15,187 bases of DNA from positions 1 through 15,187 of the forward strand of contig CAZTHP010000064.1 of the NCBI GenBank assembly GCA_964613155.1, written 5' to 3'. The DNA is from TWA4 sp964613155 (GTDB lineage Bacteria > Bacillota > Clostridia > Lachnospirales > Lachnospiraceae). The position numbers and the translations under genes were made by a program. The notes below the pieces were generated by a model. The model was not told the origin of the DNA. It worked only from the letters and a program-made list of their open reading frames with translations, and searched no databases. This document shows positions 7,407 to 14,273 of the stretch, in pieces. Within the stretch, counting starts at the first letter, position 1; each line of letters begins with the position of its first letter.

Positions 7407-8075
7407 ATGAAAATCCGGTACACAAAAATTATGCAAAAATACCCCCTAAAAAATCAATTTGACAGTATCATCTTTGACCTAGACGGCACGCTTTGGGATT
7501 CTACACCTGTTGTAGCCGAATCCTGGAACCGCGTACTTGCTGACTACCCAGAAGCACAGTATGTTGCAACCGCCGAAAAGCTTCGCAAATTATTTGGACG
7601 CCCTGTTTTTGAAATCGCTGCTTTGATGATGCCCCATCTGGAAGACAGCAAACGCCAAGCGATCATCGCGGCCTGCGCAGCAGAAGAACATCGCTGTCTG
7701 CGTCAAACTCCCGGTATCTTATATCCGCACTTAGAAGATACCCTTGCACAATTAAGCAGCCGCTATCCCCTCTTTATCGTCAGCAATTGTGAAGCAGGCT
7801 ATATCGAAACCTTTTTGGAAGTCACAAACCTCGGCCGTTATTTCACCGACTTTGAATGCCCCGGCAACACCGGACTGGTAAAAGGTCCTAATAACAAACT
7901 GGTGATAGAACGCAATCACCTGCAGGCACCTGTCTACGTCGGAGATACCCAGGGAGACCGGGACGCTGCCCGTTACGCTGGTATTCCTTTTTGCTATGCA
8001 TCGTATGGATTTGGCACAGTTGACAGCTTTGAATATCAAATCGAAACCTTTTCTGATCTGGCAACGCTCTTTTAA
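7407..8075 (+). CDS. HAD-superfamily phosphatase (phosphoglycolate phosphatase-like)
   Basis: This is a soluble Mg-dependent phosphatase of the haloacid dehalogenase superfamily, subfamily IA with an alpha-helical cap. The 222-residue protein has motif I FDLDGTLWDS with nucleophile D24 and acid-base D26, motif II IVSN with S126, a motif III lysine in VKGPNNK, and motif IV YVGDTQGDRDAA with D180 and D184. The cap lies at about residues 30-105. The start is fixed by AAAGGAGG five bases upstream. The first 18 residues before FDSIIFDLDG are longer than in many relatives. It is monocistronic, divergent from the M42 gene and convergent with relQ. Substrate cannot be inferred; phosphoglycolate, pyrophosphate or sugar phosphates are all possible in this family. 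Confidence 0.87.
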   Translation: MKIRYTKIMQKYPLKNQFDSIIFDLDGTLWDSTPVVAESWNRVLADYPEAQYVATAEKLRKLFGRPVFEIAALMMPHLEDSKRQAIIAACAAEEHRCLRQTPGILYPHLEDTLAQLSSRYPLFIVSNCEAGYIETFLEVTNLGRYFTDFECPGNTGLVKGPNNKLVIERNHLQAPVYVGDTQGDRDAARYAGIPFCYASYGFGTVDSFEYQIETFSDLATLF

Positions 8076-8132
8076 GCAGGCTGTTTGAACAGTATGGTTT
8101 CAACAACACTTTTAAGCGATCTATTTTCATAA

Positions 8133-8237
8133 GAAAAGACTCTGTTATCTGCATCCTCTTGTTTGAGCAAAATACTGGTGCACTGCTGCAAAATGCACAC
8201 GGGTATGCTCTAATTTGCAAATAATAGAGTCTTTTTC
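8133..8237. terminator. Large nested hairpin between convergent HAD and relQ genes, probable bidirectional terminator
   Basis: The outer stem pairs GAAAAGACTCT (8133-8143) with AGAGTCTTTTTC (8226-8237). The T-run lies on the 3' side for rightward reading, and the complement of the leading A-run supplies one leftward. Inside are further complementary blocks in nested order: GAGC/GCTC, ATAC/GTAT, and GTGCA/TGCAC around an 11-base loop. The position between two convergent genes fits a shared terminator; the long ordered interior is more than a terminator needs. Confidence 0.65.
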
Positions 8238-8284
8238 TATCTGTTTTCTACTTTCGATCACGCTTTTTCATTGCACGGTTTCCC

Positions 8285-8944
8285 TCACTCTTTTTCAATC
8301 AAATTTCGAATCGCCTGCATCTCACTGTCGATTGCAGCGATATTCTCCGCACACTGATAGAGCTTCTGTGCGATCTGATCGGGATTTTTGATATTCTTCT
8401 TATACTTCATCTTATGCTCCAGACTTGCCCAGAAATCCATCGCAATTGTTCGAAACTGGACTTCGACCTGCACACACTGTTTTTCTTCGGAAAGAAAAAT
8501 GGGAACCGCAACGATCAAATGCAAACTGCGATAGCCATTTGGCTTCGGATTTTTAATATAGTCTTTAATCTGCATCAAAGTGATATCATCCTGACTGCAC
8601 AACATCTTCGCTAACTTGTAGATATCCTCCTGAAAAGAACAGACCACTCGCACACCTGCGATATCGTGCAGATTATCCCAGATCGATCCAACTGATTTTT
8701 TCAGACCTTTTCTTTGCAGCTTATTGAAAATACTGTCTGATGTTTTAATCCTGGTCTTGATCGATTCAAATGGATTGCGATCGTACTGAAGCGAAAATTC
8801 CCGGTTTAAAACATTAAATTTAGTCTCAATTTCCATCGCAGCACACTCATACCAAAGCATCATCCGTGCAAATTCCGGGCTATTTTCTATTTTCTCTCTA
8901 TCATTAAATATATCGTATAATTCTGTCGAAGTTTCTCCCACCAT
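8285..8944 (-). CDS. relQ: Small alarmone synthetase (RelQ/YjbM-type GTP pyrophosphokinase)
   Basis: The enzyme makes (p)ppGpp from ATP and GTP or GDP. The 219-residue protein contains only the RelA/SpoT synthetase domain, with no hydrolase, TGS or ACT domain, which defines the small synthetases. Seen: WDNLHDIAGVRVVCSF with the metal-binding D94, KPNGYRSLH with Y138 stacking the base, and EVQFRTIAMDFWASLEHKMKYK with catalytic E161. The C-terminal helix CAENIAAIDSEMQ fits the RelQ tetramerisation region. The start is ambiguous: GGAGG lies only three bases before the ATG at 8944 and six before an in-frame GTG at 8941, so the GTG may be the true start. The two calls differ by one residue. It converges on the HAD gene. 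RelP is an alternative subfamily. Confidence 0.9.
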   Translation of the reverse strand: MVGETSTELYDIFNDREKIENSPEFARMMLWYECAAMEIETKFNVLNREFSLQYDRNPFESIKTRIKTSDSIFNKLQRKGLKKSVGSIWDNLHDIAGVRVVCSFQEDIYKLAKMLCSQDDITLMQIKDYIKNPKPNGYRSLHLIVAVPIFLSEEKQCVQVEVQFRTIAMDFWASLEHKMKYKKNIKNPDQIAQKLYQCAENIAAIDSEMQAIRNLIEKE

Positions 8945-9009
8945 AGTCCTCCTAATATGTAGCTTCTGGAATAAAAACCAAAAGTTTTTTATCTTTAATT
9001 CTTCGCAAC

Positions 9010-9042
9010 AAAACGGTGCATATGTTGCATATACACCGTTTT
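9010..9042 (-). terminator. Hairpin between the dehydrogenase gene and relQ
   Basis: AAAACGGTG (9010-9018) pairs perfectly with CACCGTTTT (9034-9042) around a 15-base loop. Read leftward it ends in a T-run, so it can terminate transcripts from the dehydrogenase gene. If the relQ promoter at 9078-9106 is real, this hairpin lies inside the relQ leader and could attenuate it. Confidence 0.65.
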
Positions 9043-9068
9043 CTCTGCTGCTTTAATCTACACACCGC

Positions 9069-9106
9069 TTTTCCTATATTATAGGAAAATTTTCCAGTGA
9101 GAACAA
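9069..9106 (-). promoter_or_regulatory. Candidate relQ promoter overlapped by a perfect palindrome
   Basis: TTTTCCTAT (9069-9077) and ATAGGAAAA (9081-9089) form a perfect 9-bp inverted repeat around ATT. On the minus strand it contains TATAAT (9083-9078), 17 bp downstream of a weak TTGTTC (9106-9101). No T-run follows the hairpin leftward, so an operator over a -10 box is at least as likely as a terminator. No regulator is identified. Confidence 0.5.
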
Positions 9107-9145
9107 TAGCTTTTGCCGATTCTTAATATTTTTTTCAGAAAGTCG

Positions 9146-10138
9146 TCACATTTCCTTCACTTCATTTCCATTTCGTTCTCCTCGCAAAAATGCTGCTGCG
9201 TTTTCCAATGTAGTCTGACTGATCGAGGAAAGTGCTTCTTTTGTAAAAAATCCCTGATGCGAAGTAATGATCACATTGGGAAATGACAGCAGACGCGCTG
9301 TCACCGAAGATTCCAAAATTTCATCGGAACGATCTTCAAATACGTTCTTTTTTTCTTCTTCATATACATCCAGCCCCACTCCAAAAAACTTGCGTTCCCG
9401 GATTCCCGCGATCAAATCTTCGGTATTGACTAATCCGCCGCGTGAGGTATTGACCAGAATCACGCCCTCTTTCATTTTCTGAATGCTTTCTTTTTTGATC
9501 AAATGATGCGTTTCCTCTGTCAACGGACAATGTAGAGAAATTAAATGACTTTGTTTCAGTAATTCTTCCAGCGTTACATACGTGACAAAATCCAGTTCCG
9601 GATTCTGATATTGATCACAAGCAATCACCTTCATGCCAAAACCATGGCAGATTTTAGCCATCGCCGTGCCGATTTTCCCAGTTCCTACAATTCCTGCCGT
9701 TTTTTGATACAAATTAAAGCCCAGCATACCGCGCAGACTGAAATCATTTTCCCGTACCCGCACATATGCTTTATGAAGCCGCCGATCTGCCGCTAATGCC
9801 AGTGCCATCGCATGCTCCGCGACTGCTTCCGGCGAATATCCGGGTACACGCATCACTTGAATCCCGCATTTTGCGGCATGAGCCACATCGACATTATTAA
9901 AACCCGCACAGCGCATCAAAATCAGCTTAATCCCACATTGCTTGAGGATATCGATTGTCTGCGTTCCCACATCACTGCTTACAAATGCACAAACTGCATC
10001 ATATCCTTTGGCTAATTTTGCCGTTTTGGATGTCAGCTCTGATTTCAGATATTCAATCTGAATTTGAGGATATGCAGGTCGCTGCGCTTCAAATGCTTTC
10101 CGATCGTAGCTTTTGGTATCATAAAATAAAATCTTCAT
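9146..10138 (-). CDS. D-isomer-specific 2-hydroxyacid dehydrogenase (probable D-lactate dehydrogenase)
   Basis: The enzyme interconverts a 2-oxoacid and a D-2-hydroxyacid with NADH, typically pyruvate and D-lactate in fermentation. The 330-residue length is typical. The Rossmann motif GTGKIG is at 152-157, with D175 at the end of the second strand, expected for NAD preference. SLHCPLTEETHHLI and ILVNTSRGGLV with R233 follow, then GLDVYEEE with the catalytic Glu, and TSHQGFFTKEAL with the catalytic H294. An in-frame TAG three codons upstream fixes the ATG or a later start; AAGGAGG is 14 bases away, an unusually long spacing. Aromatic 2-oxoacid reductases such as phenyllactate dehydrogenase share this fold, so the substrate is open. 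It stands alone between two predicted hairpin terminators. Confidence 0.87.
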   Translation of the reverse strand: MKILFYDTKSYDRKAFEAQRPAYPQIQIEYLKSELTSKTAKLAKGYDAVCAFVSSDVGTQTIDILKQCGIKLILMRCAGFNNVDVAHAAKCGIQVMRVPGYSPEAVAEHAMALALAADRRLHKAYVRVRENDFSLRGMLGFNLYQKTAGIVGTGKIGTAMAKICHGFGMKVIACDQYQNPELDFVTYVTLEELLKQSHLISLHCPLTEETHHLIKKESIQKMKEGVILVNTSRGGLVNTEDLIAGIRERKFFGVGLDVYEEEKKNVFEDRSDEILESSVTARLLSFPNVIITSHQGFFTKEALSSISQTTLENAAAFLRGERNGNEVKEM

Positions 10139-10185
10139 CCCGATCTACCAGACCTCCTTCGCTTTTTCAAAAGTTCAAAGTAAAT

Positions 10186-10218
10186 GAGCGTGTCTGAACA
10201 CTTCATTCAAACACGCTC
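10186..10218 (-). terminator. Predicted terminator downstream of the AGCS symporter gene
   Basis: GAGCGTGT (10186-10193) pairs with ACACGCTC (10211-10218), with GAA/TTC pairing inside. Read leftward the hairpin is followed by ATTTACTTT, a weak T-rich tail. A second small hairpin, ATCACA/TGTGAT, lies at 10256-10279, closer to the stop codon. Confidence 0.6.
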
Positions 10219-10303
10219 TAGTATATCCGGATTTTGATTTTTTCATCCTTTAGGGATCACAAATATCAACATCTGTGATTTCGATTCGTTTCTTTTAATC
10301 CTT

Positions 10304-11848
10304 CTAGTTCTGTCCTTTTGCTTTCTCATCCCAGAACGCGCAGTCCGTTCTGCCAATGGTTTCGGAAGTAAAAGGAGTTCCATCATTTTTCTTATAGTGC
10401 TTTGTTGCACGGAAAACATATTTCATACCTACATATACAATCGGAACGTTGAAGTACACGATCAGGATATTGCCCAAATCCGAGAATGCCCACAGATTGC
10501 CCAGCTCCAGACCTGCAATATTACACAGAATACCAAATGCTGCTACAAACAATGCAACGATACGAATTGCATGAATAAAGTTCTTAGAGCGGCTGATTCG
10601 GTTTGCAACGATTTCGGAGAAACTGATCATACCTAACAGACAGGTGTAAGCAAACAGACAGAAACACAGCGTAATGATAAAGGTAACGATTGCATTGGCT
10701 GCGGTTCCAGGTGTCAGAGTTGCAATCGATTCCGTAAATTTCGGTAATTTATCCATTGCCTGCCAAGCTTCTGCATTCGGACCATCCCAGCAATGTGCCA
10801 TAACAACGACAAAACCAGATAACGTACAAATTACGATCGTATCTAAAAATACACCTAAGGATGCTAAAATACCCTGTTCACAAGGATGGCTCGCATCTGC
10901 TGCTGCTGCCGGCATCGTAATAGTACCCTGACCAGCTTCATTGGACATCAGACCACGTTTTACACCCTGTGCCAATACTGTACCAAATAAACCGCCAAAA
11001 ATCGCTTCCGGTTTAAAGGCACCTTTGAATACGGCGGTAAAGAAATAAGGAATCGTGTCCAGATTCAGCAGAACCAGTACTAAAACAGTTCCAATATATA
11101 AGACTGCCATAACCGGTACCATACGGTCTGTCCACTTTGTTACTTTGCGGATTCCACCAAATGCAACAACCGCAGTCAGGATAATGATCAGAGCACCAAC
11201 CAGATAATAAAACAGAGAATCACTTGCAATGGTAGAACCTGTTACGATCTCTGCCATTCTGCCTACAGAAGAAACTACGTTAAATCCCTGCGCCGGCAGA
11301 CAGCACAACGCATACAGAATATACAGAATAGACAGGAAAACACCAACTCCGACCTTATTGCCCAGCAGCTTCATACCATAGAAAGGAAGACCACCTACAA
11401 ATTCATCCTCTTTTTTCTCTTTAAAAATCTGTGCCAGTACACTTTCCATGTAAGCAACTGCCATCCCGAAAAATGCGGAAACCCACATCCAGAATAAAGC
11501 TCCGGGACCACCTACCGCAATCGCTCCCGTTACCCCGATAATATTACCAGGACCTACACGCATCGCGGAACTTAATAAAAACGCTGCCAAAGGAGAAATA
11601 CCGGTCTCAACCGTTCTTTTCTCCAGCATGATCTTAATTCCTTTTTTAAAATGTGTAACCTGCATAAAGCCCAGGCGGAAACTGAAAAAGATACCTGAAC
11701 CAAGCAGCACGATGATCGCAATTGAAAAATTACCGATCAAAGGAATGGATGAATACCATTCAAAGTTTGTCGGAAAATCCCATAAAAAGTCCGATAACGG
11801 ACCAATAAATGCGAAAATCCCATTAATGGATTCAAAAACACTTTGCAT
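10304..11848 (-). CDS. Sodium:alanine (AGCS-family) symporter
   Basis: AGCS carriers take up alanine, glycine or related small amino acids with sodium across the cytoplasmic membrane. The 514-residue protein has many hydrophobic segments, for example about 43-58, 113-135, 168-184, 212-230, 245-262, 326-350 and 375-395. The family signature SNEAGQGTITMPAAAADASHP is at 302-322, and GVFLDTIVICTLSGFVVVM follows. The second conserved motif, usually VGTGNIAGV, reads VGPGNIIGV at 98-106, a Thr-to-Pro change in the region of the substrate and ion site, so specificity may differ from classical alanine carriers (inference). GGAG lies ten bases before the ATG. It is monocistronic and divergent from the carbonic anhydrase gene. 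Confidence 0.92.
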   Translation of the reverse strand: MQSVFESINGIFAFIGPLSDFLWDFPTNFEWYSSIPLIGNFSIAIIVLLGSGIFFSFRLGFMQVTHFKKGIKIMLEKRTVETGISPLAAFLLSSAMRVGPGNIIGVTGAIAVGGPGALFWMWVSAFFGMAVAYMESVLAQIFKEKKEDEFVGGLPFYGMKLLGNKVGVGVFLSILYILYALCCLPAQGFNVVSSVGRMAEIVTGSTIASDSLFYYLVGALIIILTAVVAFGGIRKVTKWTDRMVPVMAVLYIGTVLVLVLLNLDTIPYFFTAVFKGAFKPEAIFGGLFGTVLAQGVKRGLMSNEAGQGTITMPAAAADASHPCEQGILASLGVFLDTIVICTLSGFVVVMAHCWDGPNAEAWQAMDKLPKFTESIATLTPGTAANAIVTFIITLCFCLFAYTCLLGMISFSEIVANRISRSKNFIHAIRIVALFVAAFGILCNIAGLELGNLWAFSDLGNILIVYFNVPIVYVGMKYVFRATKHYKKNDGTPFTSETIGRTDCAFWDEKAKGQN

Positions 11849-11903
11849 ACTTTATGTACTCCTTCTTTTTTCTTTTTGTGATAAAAATTTTATTCCGCTA
11901 CTA

Positions 11904-11932
11904 ATCATACATGCTAACGCCAAAAAAGTAAA
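11904..11932 (-). promoter_or_regulatory. Predicted sigma-A promoter of the AGCS gene
   Basis: On the minus strand TTTACT (11932-11927) is 17 bp before TATGAT (11909-11904). The predicted leader of about 48 nt holds only A/T-rich DNA and the ribosome binding site. Confidence 0.55.
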
Positions 11933-12048
11933 CCAAAAAACAGCGTTTTTCGCAAATCCCACTTTGATTTTTTGCCTTTTTGTGAACAACTTCCAGTTTT
12001 AAATGCTATACCAAGGTGTTTTATTGTGTTTTTGTATATTTTACCGCA

Positions 12049-12077
12049 TAGACATTCCTTCTTATTTGTGATATATT
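12049..12077 (+). promoter_or_regulatory. Predicted sigma-A promoter of the carbonic anhydrase gene
   Basis: TAGACA (12049-12054) and TATATT (12072-12077) are 17 bp apart, each 5 of 6 to consensus. The leader then contains a 7-bp hairpin, GGCTTCG (12089-12095) with CGAAGTC (12106-12112) around AGCGGGGCAA. This is more G-rich than its surroundings. The promoter places transcription start downstream of the earlier in-frame ATG at 11972. Confidence 0.7.
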
Positions 12078-12139
12078 ACAAGAAATCTGGCTTCGAGCGG
12101 GGCAACGAAGTCGATTTAAAATCTAATAAGGAGTGCCAC

Positions 12140-12718
12140 ATGCTTAGCTGCGTGGCAAACGAAACGATGTATAAAAAATCATTAGAACAATTAAAACACG
12201 GCAACACACAATACGTGATCAACCAAACGAACCCTGCTGTCTTTACCAATGAACTGCGTCAGGAACTTTGTGAAAAAGGTCAAAAACCTTATGCAGTCAT
12301 CATCACCTGCGGTGATTCCCGCGTTTCTCCGGAGCATATTTTCTCCGCAGGACTGGGCGAATTATTTGTAATCCGAAACGCAGGAAACTTAGTCAGTCAC
12401 TTTGAAATCGGCTCTGCTGAATATGCAGCAGAACATTTAGGAACTCCTCTGATCGTCGTTTTAGGTCATACCCACTGCGGCGCTGTCCATTCCGCACTCC
12501 ACGGTGACGGAGAACATCATGTACGCTATATCACAGATGAAATCAAATGGGCAATTCAAAAAGAAACCAATCCCAGAGTCTGCGAATGGCTGAATGCCAA
12601 AAACAGCGCAAAAAAATTGCTGCAAAGTCCCGTTCTTTCCGCGCTAAAAGAAGAAGGAAAACTGGAAATCCTTGCAGCCATCTACGATATCGAAACCGGT
12701 ATCGTCACATTTGAATAA
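12140..12718 (+). CDS. Beta-class carbonic anhydrase
   Basis: The enzyme interconverts CO2 and bicarbonate in the cytoplasm and supplies bicarbonate for carboxylases and pH balance. The 192-residue protein has the zinc ligands C57 in TCGDSRV, H110 and C113 in GHTHCGA, and the D59-R61 dyad of the beta class. NAGNLVSHFEIGSAEYAAEHLGT matches the conserved core. The C-terminal YDIETGIVTF is the usual final strand. I chose the ATG at 12140 because AAGGAG is seven bases upstream; an upstream in-frame ATG at 11972 would add 56 residues without similarity and starts before the predicted promoter. It is monocistronic and ends 40 bp before a strong terminator. Divergence from the symporter gene does not prove a shared role. 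Confidence 0.95.
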   Translation: MLSCVANETMYKKSLEQLKHGNTQYVINQTNPAVFTNELRQELCEKGQKPYAVIITCGDSRVSPEHIFSAGLGELFVIRNAGNLVSHFEIGSAEYAAEHLGTPLIVVLGHTHCGAVHSALHGDGEHHVRYITDEIKWAIQKETNPRVCEWLNAKNSAKKLLQSPVLSALKEEGKLEILAAIYDIETGIVTFE

Positions 12719-12758
12719 TTTCATTTAAATCTTTCCTTACAAATAAAAGGTTATCCCG

Positions 12759-12806
12759 AACTGATAAGCCAGAGAATTTTCATTCTTGACGCTTATCAGT
12801 TTTTTA
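12759..12806 (+). terminator. Strong intrinsic terminator of the carbonic anhydrase gene
   Basis: AACTGATAAGC (12759-12769) pairs perfectly with GCTTATCAGTT (12791-12801), followed by a T-run to 12805. The 21-base loop is long but the 11-bp stem and tail are textbook. Confidence 0.9.
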
Positions 12807-12985
12807 ATCGCTTCCCGCTCGCAGTTCTTTTCACAATTTATTCGTTCTTTTAATTGATCTTTTTCACAGCTCTTTTTATTGGGGTTCGTTCATGATTTTT
12901 CTCACAGCTTTTTTTACTTGGTTTTTTCGCAGTTCTTTTCGCATTTTTTACCGGGTTTCTTGATCAGTTCTTCCTTTTTCTCACG
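12807..12985. repeat. Degenerate pyrimidine-rich repeats between convergent genes
   Basis: No gene is supported here. The plus strand repeats variants of CGCAGTTCTTTTC, TCACAGCTCTTTTT, CTCACAGCTTTTTTT and CGCAGTTCTTTTCGC at irregular spacing of roughly 25-60 bp. The opposite strand is A-rich with recurring GAAAAGAACTGCGA. Its composition recalls the array upstream of truA, but the unit is different and less regular. Confidence 0.5.
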
Positions 12986-12993
12986 GTTTATTA

Positions 12994-13557
12994 CTAAAAA
13001 ATCGTATATAGAAGAATTCCAGCACATCCTGAGCCTGCCATAACCCAAAGTGGATTGAGCTTCCATTTCCGCAGCACCAAAAATCCCACTGCAAAAATTC
13101 CCAAAGCAATCCCGTCAACACAAGCAAGACTCTCCGGCCATGTTCTCTGCCCATAGACAGCCAGCAAAAACAAGGAAAAACCGGCGGATGCGATCATTGC
13201 AATCACTGCAGGCCGAATCCCTGCAAGAATCCCCTGTATCATCCGCAAGCCGCGAAAACGATAATAAATCCAGGCCAATGTCATGACAATTACACAAGAA
13301 GGCAGAACACATCCAGCAGTCGCGATAATCGCCCCGAAAAAACCGGCAATCTGGATTCCTACAAATGTAGCAGAATTAATTGCAATCGGCCCCGGCGTCA
13401 TCTCAGCAATCGTAATAATATCAGCAAACTGCTCGATCGTCATCCACGGATGAAGATCCACCACCTGCTCTTGAATCAGCGGCATCGCTGCGTAACCGCC
13501 TCCAATGCTAAACAAACCTACCTGAAAAAAACTCCAAAACAATTCCAGATAAATCAT
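12994..13557 (-). CDS. chrA: Short-chain chromate transporter (CHR family) half, second gene of the pair
   Basis: CHR-family membrane proteins export chromate or a related anion. This 187-residue half-size member carries one CHR domain: YLELFWSFFQVGLFSIGGGYAAMPLIQEQVV at its start, WMTIEQFADIITIAEMTPGPIAINSATFVG in the middle, then three or four hydrophobic segments. The frame is open to 13683 and would overlap the upstream gene, adding a repetitive AKIERI segment; I place the start at the ATG at 13557, where GAAGGG lies nine bases upstream. An ATG at 13566 is possible, but its spacing is very short. Paired half-size proteins of this type (Chr3N and Chr3C of Bacillus subtilis) work together, so this gene and the next upstream are probably two subunits of one transporter. 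Confidence 0.9.
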   Translation of the reverse strand: MIYLELFWSFFQVGLFSIGGGYAAMPLIQEQVVDLHPWMTIEQFADIITIAEMTPGPIAINSATFVGIQIAGFFGAIIATAGCVLPSCVIVMTLAWIYYRFRGLRMIQGILAGIRPAVIAMIASAGFSLFLLAVYGQRTWPESLACVDGIALGIFAVGFLVLRKWKLNPLWVMAGSGCAGILLYTIF

Positions 13558-13571
13558 AAATTCCATCCCTT

Positions 13572-13643
13572 CTCTTTCGATCTTAGGCATTCTTTCGATC
13601 TTAGCTATTCTTTCGATCTTAGCTATTCTTTCGATTTTAGCAC
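13572..13643 (-). repeat. Four tandem 18-bp repeats between the two chromate transporter genes
   Basis: Units lie at 13572-13589, 13590-13607, 13608-13625 and 13626-13643. The two central units are identical (plus strand TTCTTTCGATCTTAGCTA) and the outer ones diverge by a few bases. The stop codon of the upstream gene lies in the rightmost unit and the downstream ribosome binding site abuts the leftmost. In the frame of the downstream gene the array reads as repeated AKIERI, without an internal stop. Confidence 0.9.
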
Positions 13644-14206
13644 TTGTGAACCTTTTCTTGGTAATAAACATCCACCGCACCAATCAATCCACAAACCAAA
13701 AGAATGACCAGAATATTGACCGAAAATCCGCGCACTGCAAGCAAAGAACCTGCCAATACGAAAAGCGGCAGTATCCGCTTCTGCCGAAAAATTGCCTGGA
13801 TCATATTCCAAACAACATCTAAAATAACTGCTGCAACACCGCAAAGCATTCCCATCATCGCCATATTCACGATCACGTTGCTGCGAAATGCTTGATAAAA
13901 AAGGGAAATTACAGAAATAATCAACAGCGGCGGCAATATCGTTCCCAACACCGTCAAAAGAGCACCGGAAACACCAGCTGTATGATACCCAATCAAAATG
14001 GACGCATTTACCGCGATTGCCCCAGGCGATGACTGAGCAATCGCAATCAAATCCATCATTTCCTGTTCTTCAATCCATCCCAATTCCTCTACAAATCGTT
14101 TTTTCATCAAAGGGATGATCACAAAACCACCGCCAAATGTACAGGCACTTAGTTTAAACGTAGACCAGAAAAGAATCTTATAGTTCTTAGTTCCTTCTTT
14201 TTTCAT
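13637..14206 (-). CDS. chrA: Short-chain chromate transporter (CHR family) half, first gene of the pair
   Basis: This 189-residue protein is the partner half of the transporter. It has a single CHR domain with the motif FKLSACTFGGGFVIIPLMKKRFVEELGW near the N-terminus, then LIAIAQSSPGAIAVNASILIGYHTAGVSGA and several hydrophobic segments to the C-terminus. The two halves share FGGG/IGGG, the PGAIAVN/PGPIAIN motif and spacing, as expected for the inverted-topology pairs in this family. The ATG has AGGAG about 12 bases upstream, which is long. It lies 67 bp downstream of the XRE regulator gene, with a weak hairpin between them. The transported anion is not certain; chromate is the family name, and sulfate or other oxyanions cannot be excluded. 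Confidence 0.9.
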   Translation of the reverse strand: MKKEGTKNYKILFWSTFKLSACTFGGGFVIIPLMKKRFVEELGWIEEQEMMDLIAIAQSSPGAIAVNASILIGYHTAGVSGALLTVLGTILPPLLIISVISLFYQAFRSNVIVNMAMMGMLCGVAAVILDVVWNMIQAIFRQKRILPLFVLAGSLLAVRGFSVNILVILLVCGLIGAVDVYYQEKVHKC

Positions 14207-14248
14207 CTGTCAGTTTTTCTCCTATTTCCTGGTGAAAATCGCTTAAAA

Positions 14249-14264
14249 ACAGACCTCGGTTTGT
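14249..14264 (-). terminator. Weak hairpin with T-run after the XRE gene
   Basis: ACAGACC (14249-14255) and GGTTTGT (14258-14264) pair with one mismatch around a 2-base loop; the leftward reading is followed by TTTTT. It may partly separate the regulator from the chromate transporter genes. Confidence 0.45.
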
Positions 14265-14273
14265 CAATGGTTT

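Noticed and set aside
11972..12139. 56-residue N-terminal extension of the carbonic anhydrase
   Set aside because: It has no family similarity, begins upstream of the predicted promoter, and the ATG at 12140 has a good ribosome binding site.
11849..12139. Joint bicarbonate-transport system of the symporter and carbonic anhydrase
   Set aside because: The AGCS signature indicates amino acid transport, and the genes have separate divergent promoters; proximity alone is not evidence.
13558..13683. Long N-terminal form of the second chromate transporter half
   Set aside because: It overlaps the upstream gene, is made of tandem-repeat translation, and a start at 13557 matches the family and has suitable ribosome binding site spacing.
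14262..14267. Perfect TTGACA on the minus strand as a promoter for the chromate transporter genes
   Set aside because: No acceptable -10 box lies 16-18 bp downstream; the candidates AAGCGA and TAAGCG are poor.
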